Below, piece after piece: positions 37,163-46,813 of a stretch of DNA of 64,000 nucleotides. Under the pieces are notes generated by a model. It made no database searches, was not told the DNA's origin, and saw nothing but the letters and a program-made list of their open reading frames with translations. Source of the stretch: Acidobacteria bacterium 28-1 (GTDB lineage: Bacteria; Acidobacteriota; Blastocatellia; Pyrinomonadales; Pyrinomonadaceae); assembly GCA_002050365.1 (NCBI GenBank), contig MWYZ01000048.1, forward strand, positions 16,175 to 80,174. Reading direction: 5' to 3'. Made by a program: the position numbers and the translations under genes. Position 1 is the stretch's first letter; each line of letters starts with the position of its first letter.

Positions 37163-37921
37163 TTATAAAATTTTGTTTAAGACATATTCTTCAAACCATG
37201 CAGGCACGTCCTCTTGTTCAATTACGATGTCTTCGCCATCTGTTATTTCTGCAATCCAGATTGATTCTTCTCCTGAATTATCAAAAATATATGCGCGATT
37301 GGTCAGTTTGACGGCATCCAAAAGCAAGTCTAAGGAACGATAATAGCGAGATTCGATTTTATCTTTCGGGACATCATGCCCGCCTGTTTTTACCCGCTCT
37401 TCAACACGCGAAATATTAATCAGCGGGTCGTCTGTCGCTACATAATACAGATAATTTCGGTAACCTTTTTGACGCGATTTCCTCAAAAATTCCAATTTGT
37501 CCGGCGAAGACATTACGGTTTCAAAGGAAAAAGATTTTCCGTCTTGCATAAGTTTTTGCCGGATAAAATCAGCCGCGACAGATGCAAAATACGAATTTAT
37601 CCCTGTCTCGGAAAAATCCAGCTTATTATCGTGAAAATTTAATTTTTCAGCATCTTCGGCAAGATTGGCTTTTATTAAAAAAGTTGAAGTTTGAAAAAAC
37701 CGGAGTGTTTCTTTTTCCTCAGGCTCGATGTCAAAGTTGTGAAAATCTAAAAAGCCCGTTCGTTTTATTTCAGCTTCTATTTCATCCGGGTTAATAAAAA
37801 CGCCCAGCCAGTCCTGATTCATATCGGCGATTTGAGCCTTAATTGTGCTTTTCCCGGAGCCGTTTGGTCCGGCAAACATTCTGAGGCGTGGAGGAGCGGG
37901 CAGATCAGCGGGCAAATTCAT
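37163..37921 (-). CDS. Zeta-toxin-like P-loop kinase
   Basis: 252 residues. P-loop GPNGSGKST at 18-26, INPDEIE near 44-50 (zeta-type substrate loop), SFETVMSSPDKLEFL near 141-155, and the motif RVEERVKTGGHDVPKDKIESRY near 188-209 typical of zeta-family proteins of this length. Zeta toxins phosphorylate UDP-N-acetylglucosamine and so block cell-wall synthesis. The start overlaps the upstream 74-residue gene by four bases. It lies inside a type I restriction operon, 12 bases before hsdM, which suggests a coupled toxin arm. Confidence 0.85.
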   Translation of the reverse strand: MNLPADLPAPPRLRMFAGPNGSGKSTIKAQIADMNQDWLGVFINPDEIEAEIKRTGFLDFHNFDIEPEEKETLRFFQTSTFLIKANLAEDAEKLNFHDNKLDFSETGINSYFASVAADFIRQKLMQDGKSFSFETVMSSPDKLEFLRKSRQKGYRNYLYYVATDDPLINISRVEERVKTGGHDVPKDKIESRYYRSLDLLLDAVKLTNRAYIFDNSGEESIWIAEITDGEDIVIEQEDVPAWFEEYVLNKIL

Positions 37922-38142
37922 TTAATTTTGATTATCGTGCCTTTTTGCATTTTGACGCGCGGCGGAAGTTTCTTAACGGTGCTGCTCGTGCCGTCAGATT
38001 CGACACGGCGGATTTCTCCGTTTTGCGAAATTAAAACGCTTCCCGAAATTAATGCTTTGCGGTGAGCCGCGCGAGTTCCGAATTTTGCCAGTTGGGGAAT
38101 TTGTTGTTCTGTTTCCTGAACGGTTAATTTGCTGTTTGCCAT
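37918..38142 (-). CDS. Small basic protein, putative antitoxin partner of the zeta-like kinase
   Basis: 74 residues: TVQETEQQIPQLAKFGTRAAH followed by a beta-rich basic tail ending KMQKGTIIKIK. It does not resemble the classical epsilon antitoxin. The four-base overlap with the kinase gene and constant pairing of such genes suggest that it neutralises the kinase. Function inferred from context only. Confidence 0.65.
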   Translation of the reverse strand: MANSKLTVQETEQQIPQLAKFGTRAAHRKALISGSVLISQNGEIRRVESDGTSSTVKKLPPRVKMQKGTIIKIK

Positions 38143-38165
38143 AACATCTTTAATTATACATTTCT

Positions 38166-39392
38166 TTATTGCGAATTTACCAATTTTCCTTCAAACGCCT
38201 GTTTCAAAATGCTCTGGCGCAGCGATTCGGATTGCGCGAGCGATTGATTGATTGTTTCTTCCAATTTTTCGCAGACGCTCAGACGGCTTTCGATTTCTTC
38301 AACGATGCGTTGTTGTTCTTCAGGTGTTGGCGGAATTGGAACTTCAAATCCTCGCATTGCTTTTAACCCAACATTTTTAATTGTACTTCCTGTCGCCTCT
38401 TTATTTGCGTAGCTTTTAAAGCGGTTCGTAGTTAAGCAATACCTAATAAACCGTTTATCTATTTCGTTTAAGACATTGAAGTAACAAGCACTTTTACCTA
38501 GAATGACTTTCTCATTGTTATAGAATGCAGTATTGCCAAGCGTCCCGTTTATCGAAACAAAAACTGTTTTATCTGTTAAATTCTTTTTGTGTTTTTCAAA
38601 TTCAACTTTAGAAACTCTTTTGGTATTTTCTTTAATCTCAATTTTTCCGTCTGTTAAATTATTTCCATTTATAAAAAAATAGTCTCCATCGGTTGAATAT
38701 TTTGGTGTGCCGTGTAATCCGTCACCTAATATAGAAGATATTTCCTTTATTGTTTTCCACTTCCAACCGTCCGGCAATTCGCCTTCGCTGACGTTTTCGT
38801 TGGTCAGTTTGCCTTCAAACGCCCATTTCAAGACGGCTTGGCGGTAGGTTTTTAATTGACGGGCGGCGGTTTTGAGGCTTTCGCGTCCCGCGTCTAATTC
38901 CGAAAAGAGTTCTTCGATTTTGGCGACAATCCGTTCTTGTTCGGCAAGCGGCGGGAGATAAATCGGATAATCGCTGATTTCTTCATAAGAAATTCTCGGT
39001 CTATCGCCAGAAGTTTTTGCATTTACGAATCTAACAAAATCTCGTGAATGCAAAATATACTGCAACAAATCTGGGGTGAAAATTGGCAAACATTCAAGAA
39101 TTATAAATTCACCAGAGCAAACTCCATCAAATTCGGCTTTATAGACTTTATTTAAATATGGGCGCATTCTGCCGTATAAAACTTGACCTGACTTAAAACG
39201 ATTGCCAGCACTTTTAAAATCCTTGAAGTCATATAAAAATGCGGGCTTCAATCCATTTGGCTCAATACAATCCATTCCGATAAACTTCGCGTCAGGTGCA
39301 TCTGATGGCAATGCTTTAAGAGTTTTCTTAGTTACAACTTCGCTTAACTTTGAGACTTCCCAATTTTTCGGTAATTCGTTTTTGTTTATCAT
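38166..39392 (-). CDS. hsdS: Type I restriction-modification specificity subunit
   Basis: 408 residues with two target recognition domains, each followed by a conserved helical spacer: LPPLAEQERIVAKIEELFSE (about 151-170) and PPTPEEQQRIVEEIESRLS (about 355-373). It sets the bipartite recognition sequence. The second recognition domain (about 205-350) has a lower GC content than the rest, which points to domain exchange. Confidence 0.95.
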   Translation of the reverse strand: MINKNELPKNWEVSKLSEVVTKKTLKALPSDAPDAKFIGMDCIEPNGLKPAFLYDFKDFKSAGNRFKSGQVLYGRMRPYLNKVYKAEFDGVCSGEFIILECLPIFTPDLLQYILHSRDFVRFVNAKTSGDRPRISYEEISDYPIYLPPLAEQERIVAKIEELFSELDAGRESLKTAARQLKTYRQAVLKWAFEGKLTNENVSEGELPDGWKWKTIKEISSILGDGLHGTPKYSTDGDYFFINGNNLTDGKIEIKENTKRVSKVEFEKHKKNLTDKTVFVSINGTLGNTAFYNNEKVILGKSACYFNVLNEIDKRFIRYCLTTNRFKSYANKEATGSTIKNVGLKAMRGFEVPIPPTPEEQQRIVEEIESRLSVCEKLEETINQSLAQSESLRQSILKQAFEGKLVNSQ

Positions 39393-39409
39393 TGTGTGCC
39401 GCTATCAGA

Positions 39410-39469
39410 GTCCGACAAACTTCAGTTTGTCGCTCGCTCATACGTTCGACAAACTGAAGTTTGTCGGAC
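39410..39469. repeat. Perfect 23-bp inverted repeat between hsdR and hsdS
   Basis: Left arm 39,410-39,432 and right arm 39,447-39,469 are exact inverted copies around a 14-base loop. Each arm itself contains the palindrome GACAAACTTCAGTTTGTC. It lies in the 79-base gap between hsdR and hsdS. Probably an extragenic palindromic element; it could attenuate expression of the genes downstream of hsdR. Confidence 0.9.
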
Positions 39470-39471
39470 AT

Positions 39472-42249
39472 CTATGCCGCGAGAGCTTCGTTTATTTCTT
39501 CGATAATCGGATTCATCTGCTCGCCGAAAAGCTGATACATTTTGCCCAAACCTCCGACGGGCGCGAACGGTTCGTATTCAAAATCCGACTCTTCGACGTG
39601 AAACGAAGTGGCGATGTGGTCTTTTATCATTCGCAGCCACTGCATCTGTTCTTCGCTGAATTTCAGCGCGCCGGATTGTTTGCCGAAAACCCAGTTTTGA
39701 AAATTGCGGTCAATTGTTTTGCCGTAATCAGTTAATTTTTCGTCAATGCCCGAAACTTTCCTGACCAGCGCGACGAGCGCGGTCAGTTCGGTTTTCGCCG
39801 CGCCGCCGCTTTCGCCGAGTTCTTCGTAAGCGCGCCAGACGTTGAGCGGCGCGATGCGCGGGCGTTCGGTCTTTAACAGGTCGCACAAATCTCGAATCAT
39901 TTTATAAGTCAATTCGCGCCTGTGATATGGCTGACCGTAAAAAATCTGCAAAGCCGTAATCTCGTCGCGGTGTTCGGCAATCCACGCTGCAAAATCGCTG
40001 ACTATCTCGTTTGCCTGCGCGTTTGTTTCCTCGCTCCAGCCCGCTTTTATGAGCCGGTCGGGATTGATAATGTCAATTATCTGGTCGAGACGGCGGCGCA
40101 CGTTTTCGACGTATTCGTTAAATTCGCCGGTGAAAATCTCAGCCGCCTGTTCGATAATCTGTTCGTGTTTTTCTTTAACCAGGCGTTCGATTTCGTCGGC
40201 GGCGAGATTCGGATTTTCGCTTTTAATTGTCGCTTCAATTTCTTCAAGCGTGTCTGGATCGTAAGCGTTGAGCAGAGCTTTCGCTATTTCGCTCGCGGTT
40301 TTGTCCTGCGCTTTGGCTTTGAACTGTTCGCGCTCGCGTTCGCTGATTTGCCGGTCGAGCCGGACAAGACGGCTGGCGATACTGGAAAACGTATCGGCAT
40401 CGCGCACGCCGACGGCAACCGCGCCGAGAAGGTCTTTGAGCGCGACTCCGGGCGCGCGTTCGAGCGGTCGGCTGTCGGTCTTACAGCTTCGTGTTACGCC
40501 AACCGCGTCAACAATGACGAAATGATCTTTGGTCAGTCGGGCGGTCGGCGTTACCTTTCGCAAATCATCGAGCGTGATGGTGCGCGTGCCGCGTCCTTTC
40601 ATCTGCTCGAAATAATTGCGGCTTCGCACGTCGCGCATAAACAAAAGGCATTCGAGCGGGCGCACGTCCGTTCCCGTCGCAATCATATCAACCGTGACGG
40701 CGATGCGCGGATAATAATCGTTGCGAAACTGCGTCAAAATTGATTTCGGGTCTTCTACGGTTTTATAAGTAACCTTTTTGCAAAAACTGTTTCCCTCGGC
40801 AAACTCTTCGCGGACGATGTTTATAATGTCGTCGGCGTGGCTGTCGGTCTTGGCAAAAATTAAAGTTTTCGGCACTTCAAATTCTTTTGTTTTTTCGTCA
40901 AAACGGTCGGGAAACATTTCCGGCAGTTTTTCCTTGAATGTGCGAATGACCATTCGCATCTGGTTCGGATTAACCACGGATTTATCAAGCTGCGCGTTTG
41001 TATAAGCCGTGTCTTCATCTAGCAGCTGCCAGCGTTTTTTACGCGACAATTTTTCGCGGAAATCAACGTATTCGCCTTTCCAAACAATCGCGCCGTTTCG
41101 CGTGATGTCGGTTTCGATCTCGTAATTCGTAAAGCCGACGTTCACGCCGTCAATCACGGCTTGCTCGTGCGTGTATTCGCTGACGACATTTTGATTGAAA
41201 TAGCCAAACGTCCGATTGTCCGGCGTTGCCGTCAAACCGATCTGAAAAGCGTCGAAGTATTCCAGAACCTGTTTCCAGAGATTGTAAATCGAGCGATGAC
41301 ATTCATCAATCACGACGAAATCGAAAAACTCAATCGGCAATCTGTCGCTATATTCGACCGGCTGCGGGGTTTTCGCCTGCCAGAAAATCTCGTTCGGGTT
41401 CGTCTCCTCGCTCGACTCGTCCAATTCGCGCCCGCGCAAAACCGAATAAAGCCGCTGAATAGTGCTGATATAAACTTGATTGTCGGTCGGTATAAAACCC
41501 GACTTTAAGCGATGCACGCCGTAAAGCTCTGTAAATTTGCGGTTATCGTCGTTCGGCAGATAAGCCATAAATTCCTGCTCGGCTTGCTCGCCCAAATTTT
41601 TCGTATCAACGATAAACAAAATCCGTTTCGCGTTCGTGTATTTCAAAAGCCGGTAAACGAACGTAACCGCCGTGTAAGTTTTTCCCGAACCGGTCGCCAT
41701 CTGCACGAGCGCGCGCGGGCGGTTTTCCCGAAATGATTTTTCGAGATTTGTGATTGCGTTAATCTGGCAATCACGAAGGCGTTCCGGCGGCAGTGCGGGC
41801 AGTTTCTGAAAACTGTTCCGCAGAGTGTCGGATTGCTTCAGCCACTCACGGAAAGTTTCCGGCTTGTGAAAGGAAAAGATGGGGCGCGAGCGCGGCTTTT
41901 CGTCGCGGTAATCGGTAAAACGCGTCAAATCTCCGGTGCTTTCATAGACGAATGGCAGCGCATCGTTATTAAGATATTTCAGTTTCGCGTTGGCATATTC
42001 GGTGGATTGATCTTCGACCTGCGTCAATTGAAAGCCTTTGTCTTCCGCTTTCGCTTCGATAATTCCGCACGGCTTTTTATCAACAAACAAAACATAATCC
42101 GCCGGTCCGACATCGGTTTGATACTCACGAACGGCAACGCCGAGACGTTCGCCGAGATTGATTTTCTTTTTATCCTGAACCGCCCAGCCGCAAGCCCTGA
42201 GCTGCTTGTCTATATTATCTCGCGCAAATTGTTCGGGATTCTGATTCAT
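39472..42249 (-). CDS. hsdR: Type I restriction-modification endonuclease/translocase subunit
   Basis: 925 residues, EcoEI-type architecture. N-terminal PD-(D/E)xK nuclease with Asp51 (GPADYVLF) and Glu65/Lys67 (GIIEAKAE). SF2 motor: Walker A ATGSGKTYT near 184-192, DEAD-box variant VIDECHRS near 311-318, LTATPDNRT, and motif VI region MKGRGTRTI. The C-terminal helical domain binds the modification complex. It pulls unmodified DNA through and cuts it. First gene of the leftward operon. Confidence 0.96.
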   Translation of the reverse strand: MNQNPEQFARDNIDKQLRACGWAVQDKKKINLGERLGVAVREYQTDVGPADYVLFVDKKPCGIIEAKAEDKGFQLTQVEDQSTEYANAKLKYLNNDALPFVYESTGDLTRFTDYRDEKPRSRPIFSFHKPETFREWLKQSDTLRNSFQKLPALPPERLRDCQINAITNLEKSFRENRPRALVQMATGSGKTYTAVTFVYRLLKYTNAKRILFIVDTKNLGEQAEQEFMAYLPNDDNRKFTELYGVHRLKSGFIPTDNQVYISTIQRLYSVLRGRELDESSEETNPNEIFWQAKTPQPVEYSDRLPIEFFDFVVIDECHRSIYNLWKQVLEYFDAFQIGLTATPDNRTFGYFNQNVVSEYTHEQAVIDGVNVGFTNYEIETDITRNGAIVWKGEYVDFREKLSRKKRWQLLDEDTAYTNAQLDKSVVNPNQMRMVIRTFKEKLPEMFPDRFDEKTKEFEVPKTLIFAKTDSHADDIINIVREEFAEGNSFCKKVTYKTVEDPKSILTQFRNDYYPRIAVTVDMIATGTDVRPLECLLFMRDVRSRNYFEQMKGRGTRTITLDDLRKVTPTARLTKDHFVIVDAVGVTRSCKTDSRPLERAPGVALKDLLGAVAVGVRDADTFSSIASRLVRLDRQISEREREQFKAKAQDKTASEIAKALLNAYDPDTLEEIEATIKSENPNLAADEIERLVKEKHEQIIEQAAEIFTGEFNEYVENVRRRLDQIIDIINPDRLIKAGWSEETNAQANEIVSDFAAWIAEHRDEITALQIFYGQPYHRRELTYKMIRDLCDLLKTERPRIAPLNVWRAYEELGESGGAAKTELTALVALVRKVSGIDEKLTDYGKTIDRNFQNWVFGKQSGALKFSEEQMQWLRMIKDHIATSFHVEESDFEYEPFAPVGGLGKMYQLFGEQMNPIIEEINEALAA

Positions 42250-42487
42250 TCGTCACAAACGTCCGCTGCCGGAGCGAAGTTCTAAATCTGATTCATTTTT
42301 TGTTTTCGTTTGTAAAGGCGACATTCATTTGCGTTTTTTGTTATAAACACGCTAATTCAAATGCTCGCTTTAATTTACCTTATATAAGAAATTTACTCAA
42401 AAACCTGTTTGCTAAGTAGTGTAAAAATAATATGTAACAAGCTCTCGGTATTTGCAAATATCACCCTAGCGGGAATAACATTCTGCT

Positions 42488-43087
42488 ATGCAGGGAAACG
42501 CCGAAAAAATTCAAAAACTTCTCGAAGAAAACAACATCGTGCGCTCAAGCGATTTGACGAAAATCGGCGTGCCGCTCATTTATCTATCGCGCCTGGTCGA
42601 AAAAGGTGAACTGTTAAAAATCGGACACGGAGTTTACACCAGGACAACCGCGAATTTTAACGAAAATCAGAGTTTGCTGGAAGCGATAAATACGATTCCG
42701 AACAGCGTCGTTTGTTTGCTTTCCGCCTTGCGCTTTCACGAATTGACGACGCAAAATCCGTTTGAGATTTGGTTGGCAATCGAAGCAAAAGCGTGGCGAC
42801 CAAAAACGCAGATTCTACCGCTCAGACTAAATTATTTTTCCGGCAAAGCCTTTACCGAAGGCATCGAAACGCGCGACATCGAAGGCGTCACGCTGCGCGT
42901 TTATAATCCGGCGAAAACCGTCGCCGATTGTTTCAAATACCGCAACAAAATCGGTCTCGATGTCGCCCTCGAAGCCCTGCGCGACGCGTGGCGACAGAAA
43001 AAAGCGACAATGGATGAACTCTGGCATTACGCCAAAATCTGCCGGATGTCGAACGTTATGCACCCGTATCTCGAATCTCTTGTATGA
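42488..43087 (+). CDS. AbiEi-family antitoxin/transcriptional regulator
   Basis: 199 residues. N-terminal winged helix (AEKIQKLLEENNIVRSSDLT, LSRLVEKGELLKIGHGVYTR) and the C-terminal AbiEi domain (VCLLSALRFHEL, GVTLRVYNPAKTVADCFKYR). AbiEi proteins repress their operon and neutralise the nucleotidyltransferase toxin AbiEii. No abiEii gene follows; the next gene is mcrB, 41 bases after the stop. It may be an orphan or may regulate mcrBC. Confidence 0.88.
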   Translation: MQGNAEKIQKLLEENNIVRSSDLTKIGVPLIYLSRLVEKGELLKIGHGVYTRTTANFNENQSLLEAINTIPNSVVCLLSALRFHELTTQNPFEIWLAIEAKAWRPKTQILPLRLNYFSGKAFTEGIETRDIEGVTLRVYNPAKTVADCFKYRNKIGLDVALEALRDAWRQKKATMDELWHYAKICRMSNVMHPYLESLV

Positions 43088-43128
43088 CCGAACCGAAAAA
43101 AGATATTGCCGCTTATTGATAATTACTT

Positions 43129-45741
43129 ATGAACGAACAAATCCAATACATCACGTCTTTGGCAAAGCAGTATAAAATTTACGCCGAACAGCCGGAAGAA
43201 TTACTCGCCGCTCTTAACGAACTTCCCGAAACGACCGTTAAGACAATTTATGACGAATACGGAAGCGGCGAGCGGTTTCAGCCGGTTAATGTGCTTCGGG
43301 CTGAAGCGGCGCGGGAGCTTCTCAACGGCGAAGAATTAAGCAAGGAAAAAGTTGAAGAAATAAAAGCGAAAATTCGCGCTAAGGATTTGGATTATTTCTC
43401 GCATCTGCCGGCTGAGATTTTGTCGGGACTTGAAAATTACGCCGTCGGGAAACGTGATATTTTTGCCAACTGGCAGAAAGACTGGAATGTATTTCACACG
43501 TTTTTCTATCGCGGCAAAACAAAAGAAACCGTCCAGATTTATCTCGAACAAATTTGCAAACGCCTGCTCGATGATCTGCAGCTTAGCGATTATAAATTTC
43601 ACACGGTGGATTTTCAGGGCGCGAATAATTTTGGTTCAGATTACTGCTGGCTCGCGCTTTATCCGCAGAATAAACCTTCACACAAAGATGCCCACCAGTT
43701 TTTTCTAAGATTTGAAGCGGCGGTTGAAGCCGGGCAGGTGGAAGGCTCAAATATCGGATTTCATCTCCACGATACGCGGCGCGTCGAAACTTATGAGGAA
43801 ATCTTAAATATCCTGAATGAACTGAAACCGAAAATAATCAGTTTGAATCAAAAAATCCGCAGCTTTTTCAAATTCGCGCCCGGCGAACAGGCAAAGTATT
43901 GGGAGCCGTTTAAGAACGAAGGCATCGCCGCTTTAAGTTACAACAATTTTCCCATCGAAGATATTTCGGAACTTAATTCACGCGAAGAATTGAATGTGGC
44001 AGCCGGTTTGCCCGCTGAAAGTCAATCGAATGAAACATGGAATTTATGGCTTTTCAAAACAGCCAATGTCGGCGATGTAGTTTTTGCCAGCAAGGGCGTT
44101 TCCATTTGTCTCGGCATCGGTATTATCAAAGGCGCATATTATTACGACGAAGACGCTGACGAATACAAACACCGGCGACAGGTCAATTGGATCACCGATA
44201 AAGTTTATCAATATACGGCTAATTCATTAAAGAATTATAAAACGCTGTTTCGTCCCGATACTTTTAGTCCAACATTGGTCTCTAATTTTATTTTGAGCGA
44301 ATACGCGCGGCTTTACCCGGACCTAAAAGCGATTTTCGATGAGCATAATTTGACCTACACGGAAATTGAGCCAAATGAATTGCCGGAAATTTCGCCTGAG
44401 ATTGAAACGAGCGAAACGGAAAGAGATGAAATAAATTTCTGGTGGCTCAATGCCAATCCGAACATCTGGAAACTCAGCGATTTTAAGGAAGGCGAGCGGC
44501 AAACTTACACTTCGCGCAACGAAAAAGGAAACAAACGGCGCGTCTATAAATATTTTGAAGCGGTCGAGCCGGGCGATTTGGTCATCGGCTACGAAAGCAC
44601 GCCGACCAAACAGATTAAAGCGATTTTGGAAATCACCAGACCGCTTCATCAGACAGAAGCAGGTGAAGTAATCGAGTTTGAATTGATTGAAAAACTCGAA
44701 ATTCCCGTTTTCTGGAGCGAACTGCAAAACAACGCCGGACTAAAAAATTGCGAAGTTTTTATCAATAATCAAGGCAGTCTTTTCAAGCTCGCCGAGGACG
44801 AATACGACATCATCCGCGAAGTTATTGATTCCAAAAACATCGCGCAGGAAGCGAAACTCGGCTCACTTGAAATCAAACCTTATTCCTTTCGAGACGATGC
44901 GGACAAACCTTTTATTTCTGAAGCGGATTTTCTGCAAACGGTCGAACTTCTGCGGCGCAAAAAGAACATCATTCTGCAGGGCGCGCCCGGCGTCGGGAAA
45001 ACCTTTATCGCCCGCAAAATCGCTTACGAGCTGATGGGTTTTAAGAATGACGCAAACATTGAAATGGTGCAGTTTCATCAATCCTACAGTTACGAAGATT
45101 TTGTGCAGGGTTTGCGTCCCTCAAAAAGCGGTTTTGAACTCAGAAACGGCGTTTTTTATACTTTCTGCCAGCAAGCCTTGGCGCATCCTGAACGTCAATT
45201 TTTCCTTATCATTGACGAAATCAATCGCGGAAACTTGAGCAAGATTTTCGGCGAATTGATGATGCTCATCGAAGCCGATAAACGAAGCGAAAAATTTGCG
45301 GTGAAAATGACTTATTCGGAAGACGAAGCCGACCGTTTTTTCGTCCCGCCGAATCTTTACATTATCGGTACGATGAACACGGCGGACAGAAGTTTGGCGA
45401 TTGTTGACTATGCCTTGCGCCGACGTTTTGCGTTCATCAATCTACAGCCGGAATTTGGCGAGAAATTTGTCGAATTCTTACAAAACGGCGGCGTTTCAAA
45501 TCCGACAATTGAATTTATTCGAGTTTCGGTCGGAAAAGTGAATCAAGAAATCGCGGGCGACATTAATCTCGGCGGCGGTTTTCAAATCGGGCATAGTTAT
45601 TTCTGTACGAAAAACGGCGCGGGCAGCGAAACAGACTGGCTCAGGGAAATTTTCACATTTGAAATTAAACCGCTGCTCGAAGAAATCTGGTTTGACGACG
45701 CGGCAAAAGTTGAAGAAATGATGCGCATTTTGAATGCTTAG
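43129..45741 (+). CDS. mcrB: McrB-type AAA+ GTPase with EVE-like reader domain
   Basis: 870 residues. The N-terminal 240 residues (about) have no certain family. The middle includes an EVE/YTH-like module: FWWLNANPNIWKLSDF and VEPGDLVIGYESTPTKQI (about 437-520), the type used to read modified bases. The C-terminal motor has Walker A LQGAPGVGKTF near 615, Walker B LIIDEINRGNLSKIF near 692, and GTMNTADRSLAIVDYALRRR near 747 (the NTAD GTP-specificity element of McrB). With McrC it cuts DNA carrying modified cytosine or other marks. Confidence 0.93.
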   Translation: MNEQIQYITSLAKQYKIYAEQPEELLAALNELPETTVKTIYDEYGSGERFQPVNVLRAEAARELLNGEELSKEKVEEIKAKIRAKDLDYFSHLPAEILSGLENYAVGKRDIFANWQKDWNVFHTFFYRGKTKETVQIYLEQICKRLLDDLQLSDYKFHTVDFQGANNFGSDYCWLALYPQNKPSHKDAHQFFLRFEAAVEAGQVEGSNIGFHLHDTRRVETYEEILNILNELKPKIISLNQKIRSFFKFAPGEQAKYWEPFKNEGIAALSYNNFPIEDISELNSREELNVAAGLPAESQSNETWNLWLFKTANVGDVVFASKGVSICLGIGIIKGAYYYDEDADEYKHRRQVNWITDKVYQYTANSLKNYKTLFRPDTFSPTLVSNFILSEYARLYPDLKAIFDEHNLTYTEIEPNELPEISPEIETSETERDEINFWWLNANPNIWKLSDFKEGERQTYTSRNEKGNKRRVYKYFEAVEPGDLVIGYESTPTKQIKAILEITRPLHQTEAGEVIEFELIEKLEIPVFWSELQNNAGLKNCEVFINNQGSLFKLAEDEYDIIREVIDSKNIAQEAKLGSLEIKPYSFRDDADKPFISEADFLQTVELLRRKKNIILQGAPGVGKTFIARKIAYELMGFKNDANIEMVQFHQSYSYEDFVQGLRPSKSGFELRNGVFYTFCQQALAHPERQFFLIIDEINRGNLSKIFGELMMLIEADKRSEKFAVKMTYSEDEADRFFVPPNLYIIGTMNTADRSLAIVDYALRRRFAFINLQPEFGEKFVEFLQNGGVSNPTIEFIRVSVGKVNQEIAGDINLGGGFQIGHSYFCTKNGAGSETDWLREIFTFEIKPLLEEIWFDDAAKVEEMMRILNA

Positions 45742-45746
45742 AATCA

Positions 45747-46790
45747 ATGTCAATTCCAATCGAAAACATCTATTACCTGCTTTGTTACGCGTGGAATAAG
45801 CTCGACGAAAAAGAGCGCGTGGCAGTTTCGGCGGAAGATTACACGAAGCTGCTCGATTTACTGGCAAAAGTGTTGATTAACTCAACACGAATTTTGCTCA
45901 AACGCGGCATTGACCGCAATTACATTGATATAACAACCGAATTTGCCGGTGTCAAAGGTAAATTGGAACTCAGTCAAACAATTAAAACTCAGTTGCTCTT
46001 AAAACAAAAAACCGTTTGCAGCTTTGACGAATTTTCCTCAAACGTTTTAACTAATCAAATTTTAGTCGCTACATTAAATCGTTTGATCAGAACTGAAGGT
46101 TTAGATACGAATCTAAAAAGCGAAATCAAAAATCTTCTGTGGCGTTTTGATGAAATTCAGCCGATTGAACTGAAAGGCACAGATTTCGGCAAGGTCAGAC
46201 TGCACCGCAATAATAAATTTTATAATTTCATTCTCAATGTTTGTCATCTGATTTACGAAAACAGTCTTCTGTCGGAAAAAACCGGCGATTGGCATTTCAA
46301 CGATTTTCTGCGCGACGAAAGAAAAATGAATCAATTGTTTGAAGCCTTTCTGCGAAATTTTTACGCTATCGAACAAAAGAATTTTAAGGTCAGAAGAGAA
46401 AACATCTACTGGCAATTTTCCTCAGACGACAAGGGAAATTCGCGGTTTCTCCCGCTGATGCAAACTGACATCACGCTTGAAAACGAAACTGCCAAAATAA
46501 TCATTGACGCAAAATTTTATAAAGAAACTCTCAAATCAAACTACGGCGCGGAAAAGATTACATCGGCAAATCTGTATCAACTTTTCAGTTACCTGCTCAA
46601 TCAGCGCAATAGCGATCCAAAGACTCAAACAGCGACCGGAATTTTGATTTACCCGACAATCGAGCAAGATTATGATTTACAGTTTCGTTACCAAAACCAC
46701 AATGTTCTAATCAAAACCGTCAATCTAAACAGCGATTGGCGAAGCATCGAATATAGATTAAAGGAAATAATTAATCTGCACTTCTGTTAA
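45747..46790 (+). CDS. mcrC: McrC-type restriction endonuclease subunit
   Basis: 347 residues, six bases after mcrB. N-terminal PIENIYYLLCYAWNKLDE is the McrB-contact region of McrC proteins. The PD-(D/E)xK nuclease core is MQTDITLENETAKIIIDAKF near 239-258 (Asp and DAK), followed by SANLYQLFSYL near 277-287. It supplies the cleavage activity of McrBC and stimulates the GTPase of McrB. Confidence 0.94.
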   Translation: MSIPIENIYYLLCYAWNKLDEKERVAVSAEDYTKLLDLLAKVLINSTRILLKRGIDRNYIDITTEFAGVKGKLELSQTIKTQLLLKQKTVCSFDEFSSNVLTNQILVATLNRLIRTEGLDTNLKSEIKNLLWRFDEIQPIELKGTDFGKVRLHRNNKFYNFILNVCHLIYENSLLSEKTGDWHFNDFLRDERKMNQLFEAFLRNFYAIEQKNFKVRRENIYWQFSSDDKGNSRFLPLMQTDITLENETAKIIIDAKFYKETLKSNYGAEKITSANLYQLFSYLLNQRNSDPKTQTATGILIYPTIEQDYDLQFRYQNHNVLIKTVNLNSDWRSIEYRLKEIINLHFC

Positions 46791-46813
46791 AGTTCTGCTC
46801 AATCAATTCTATT

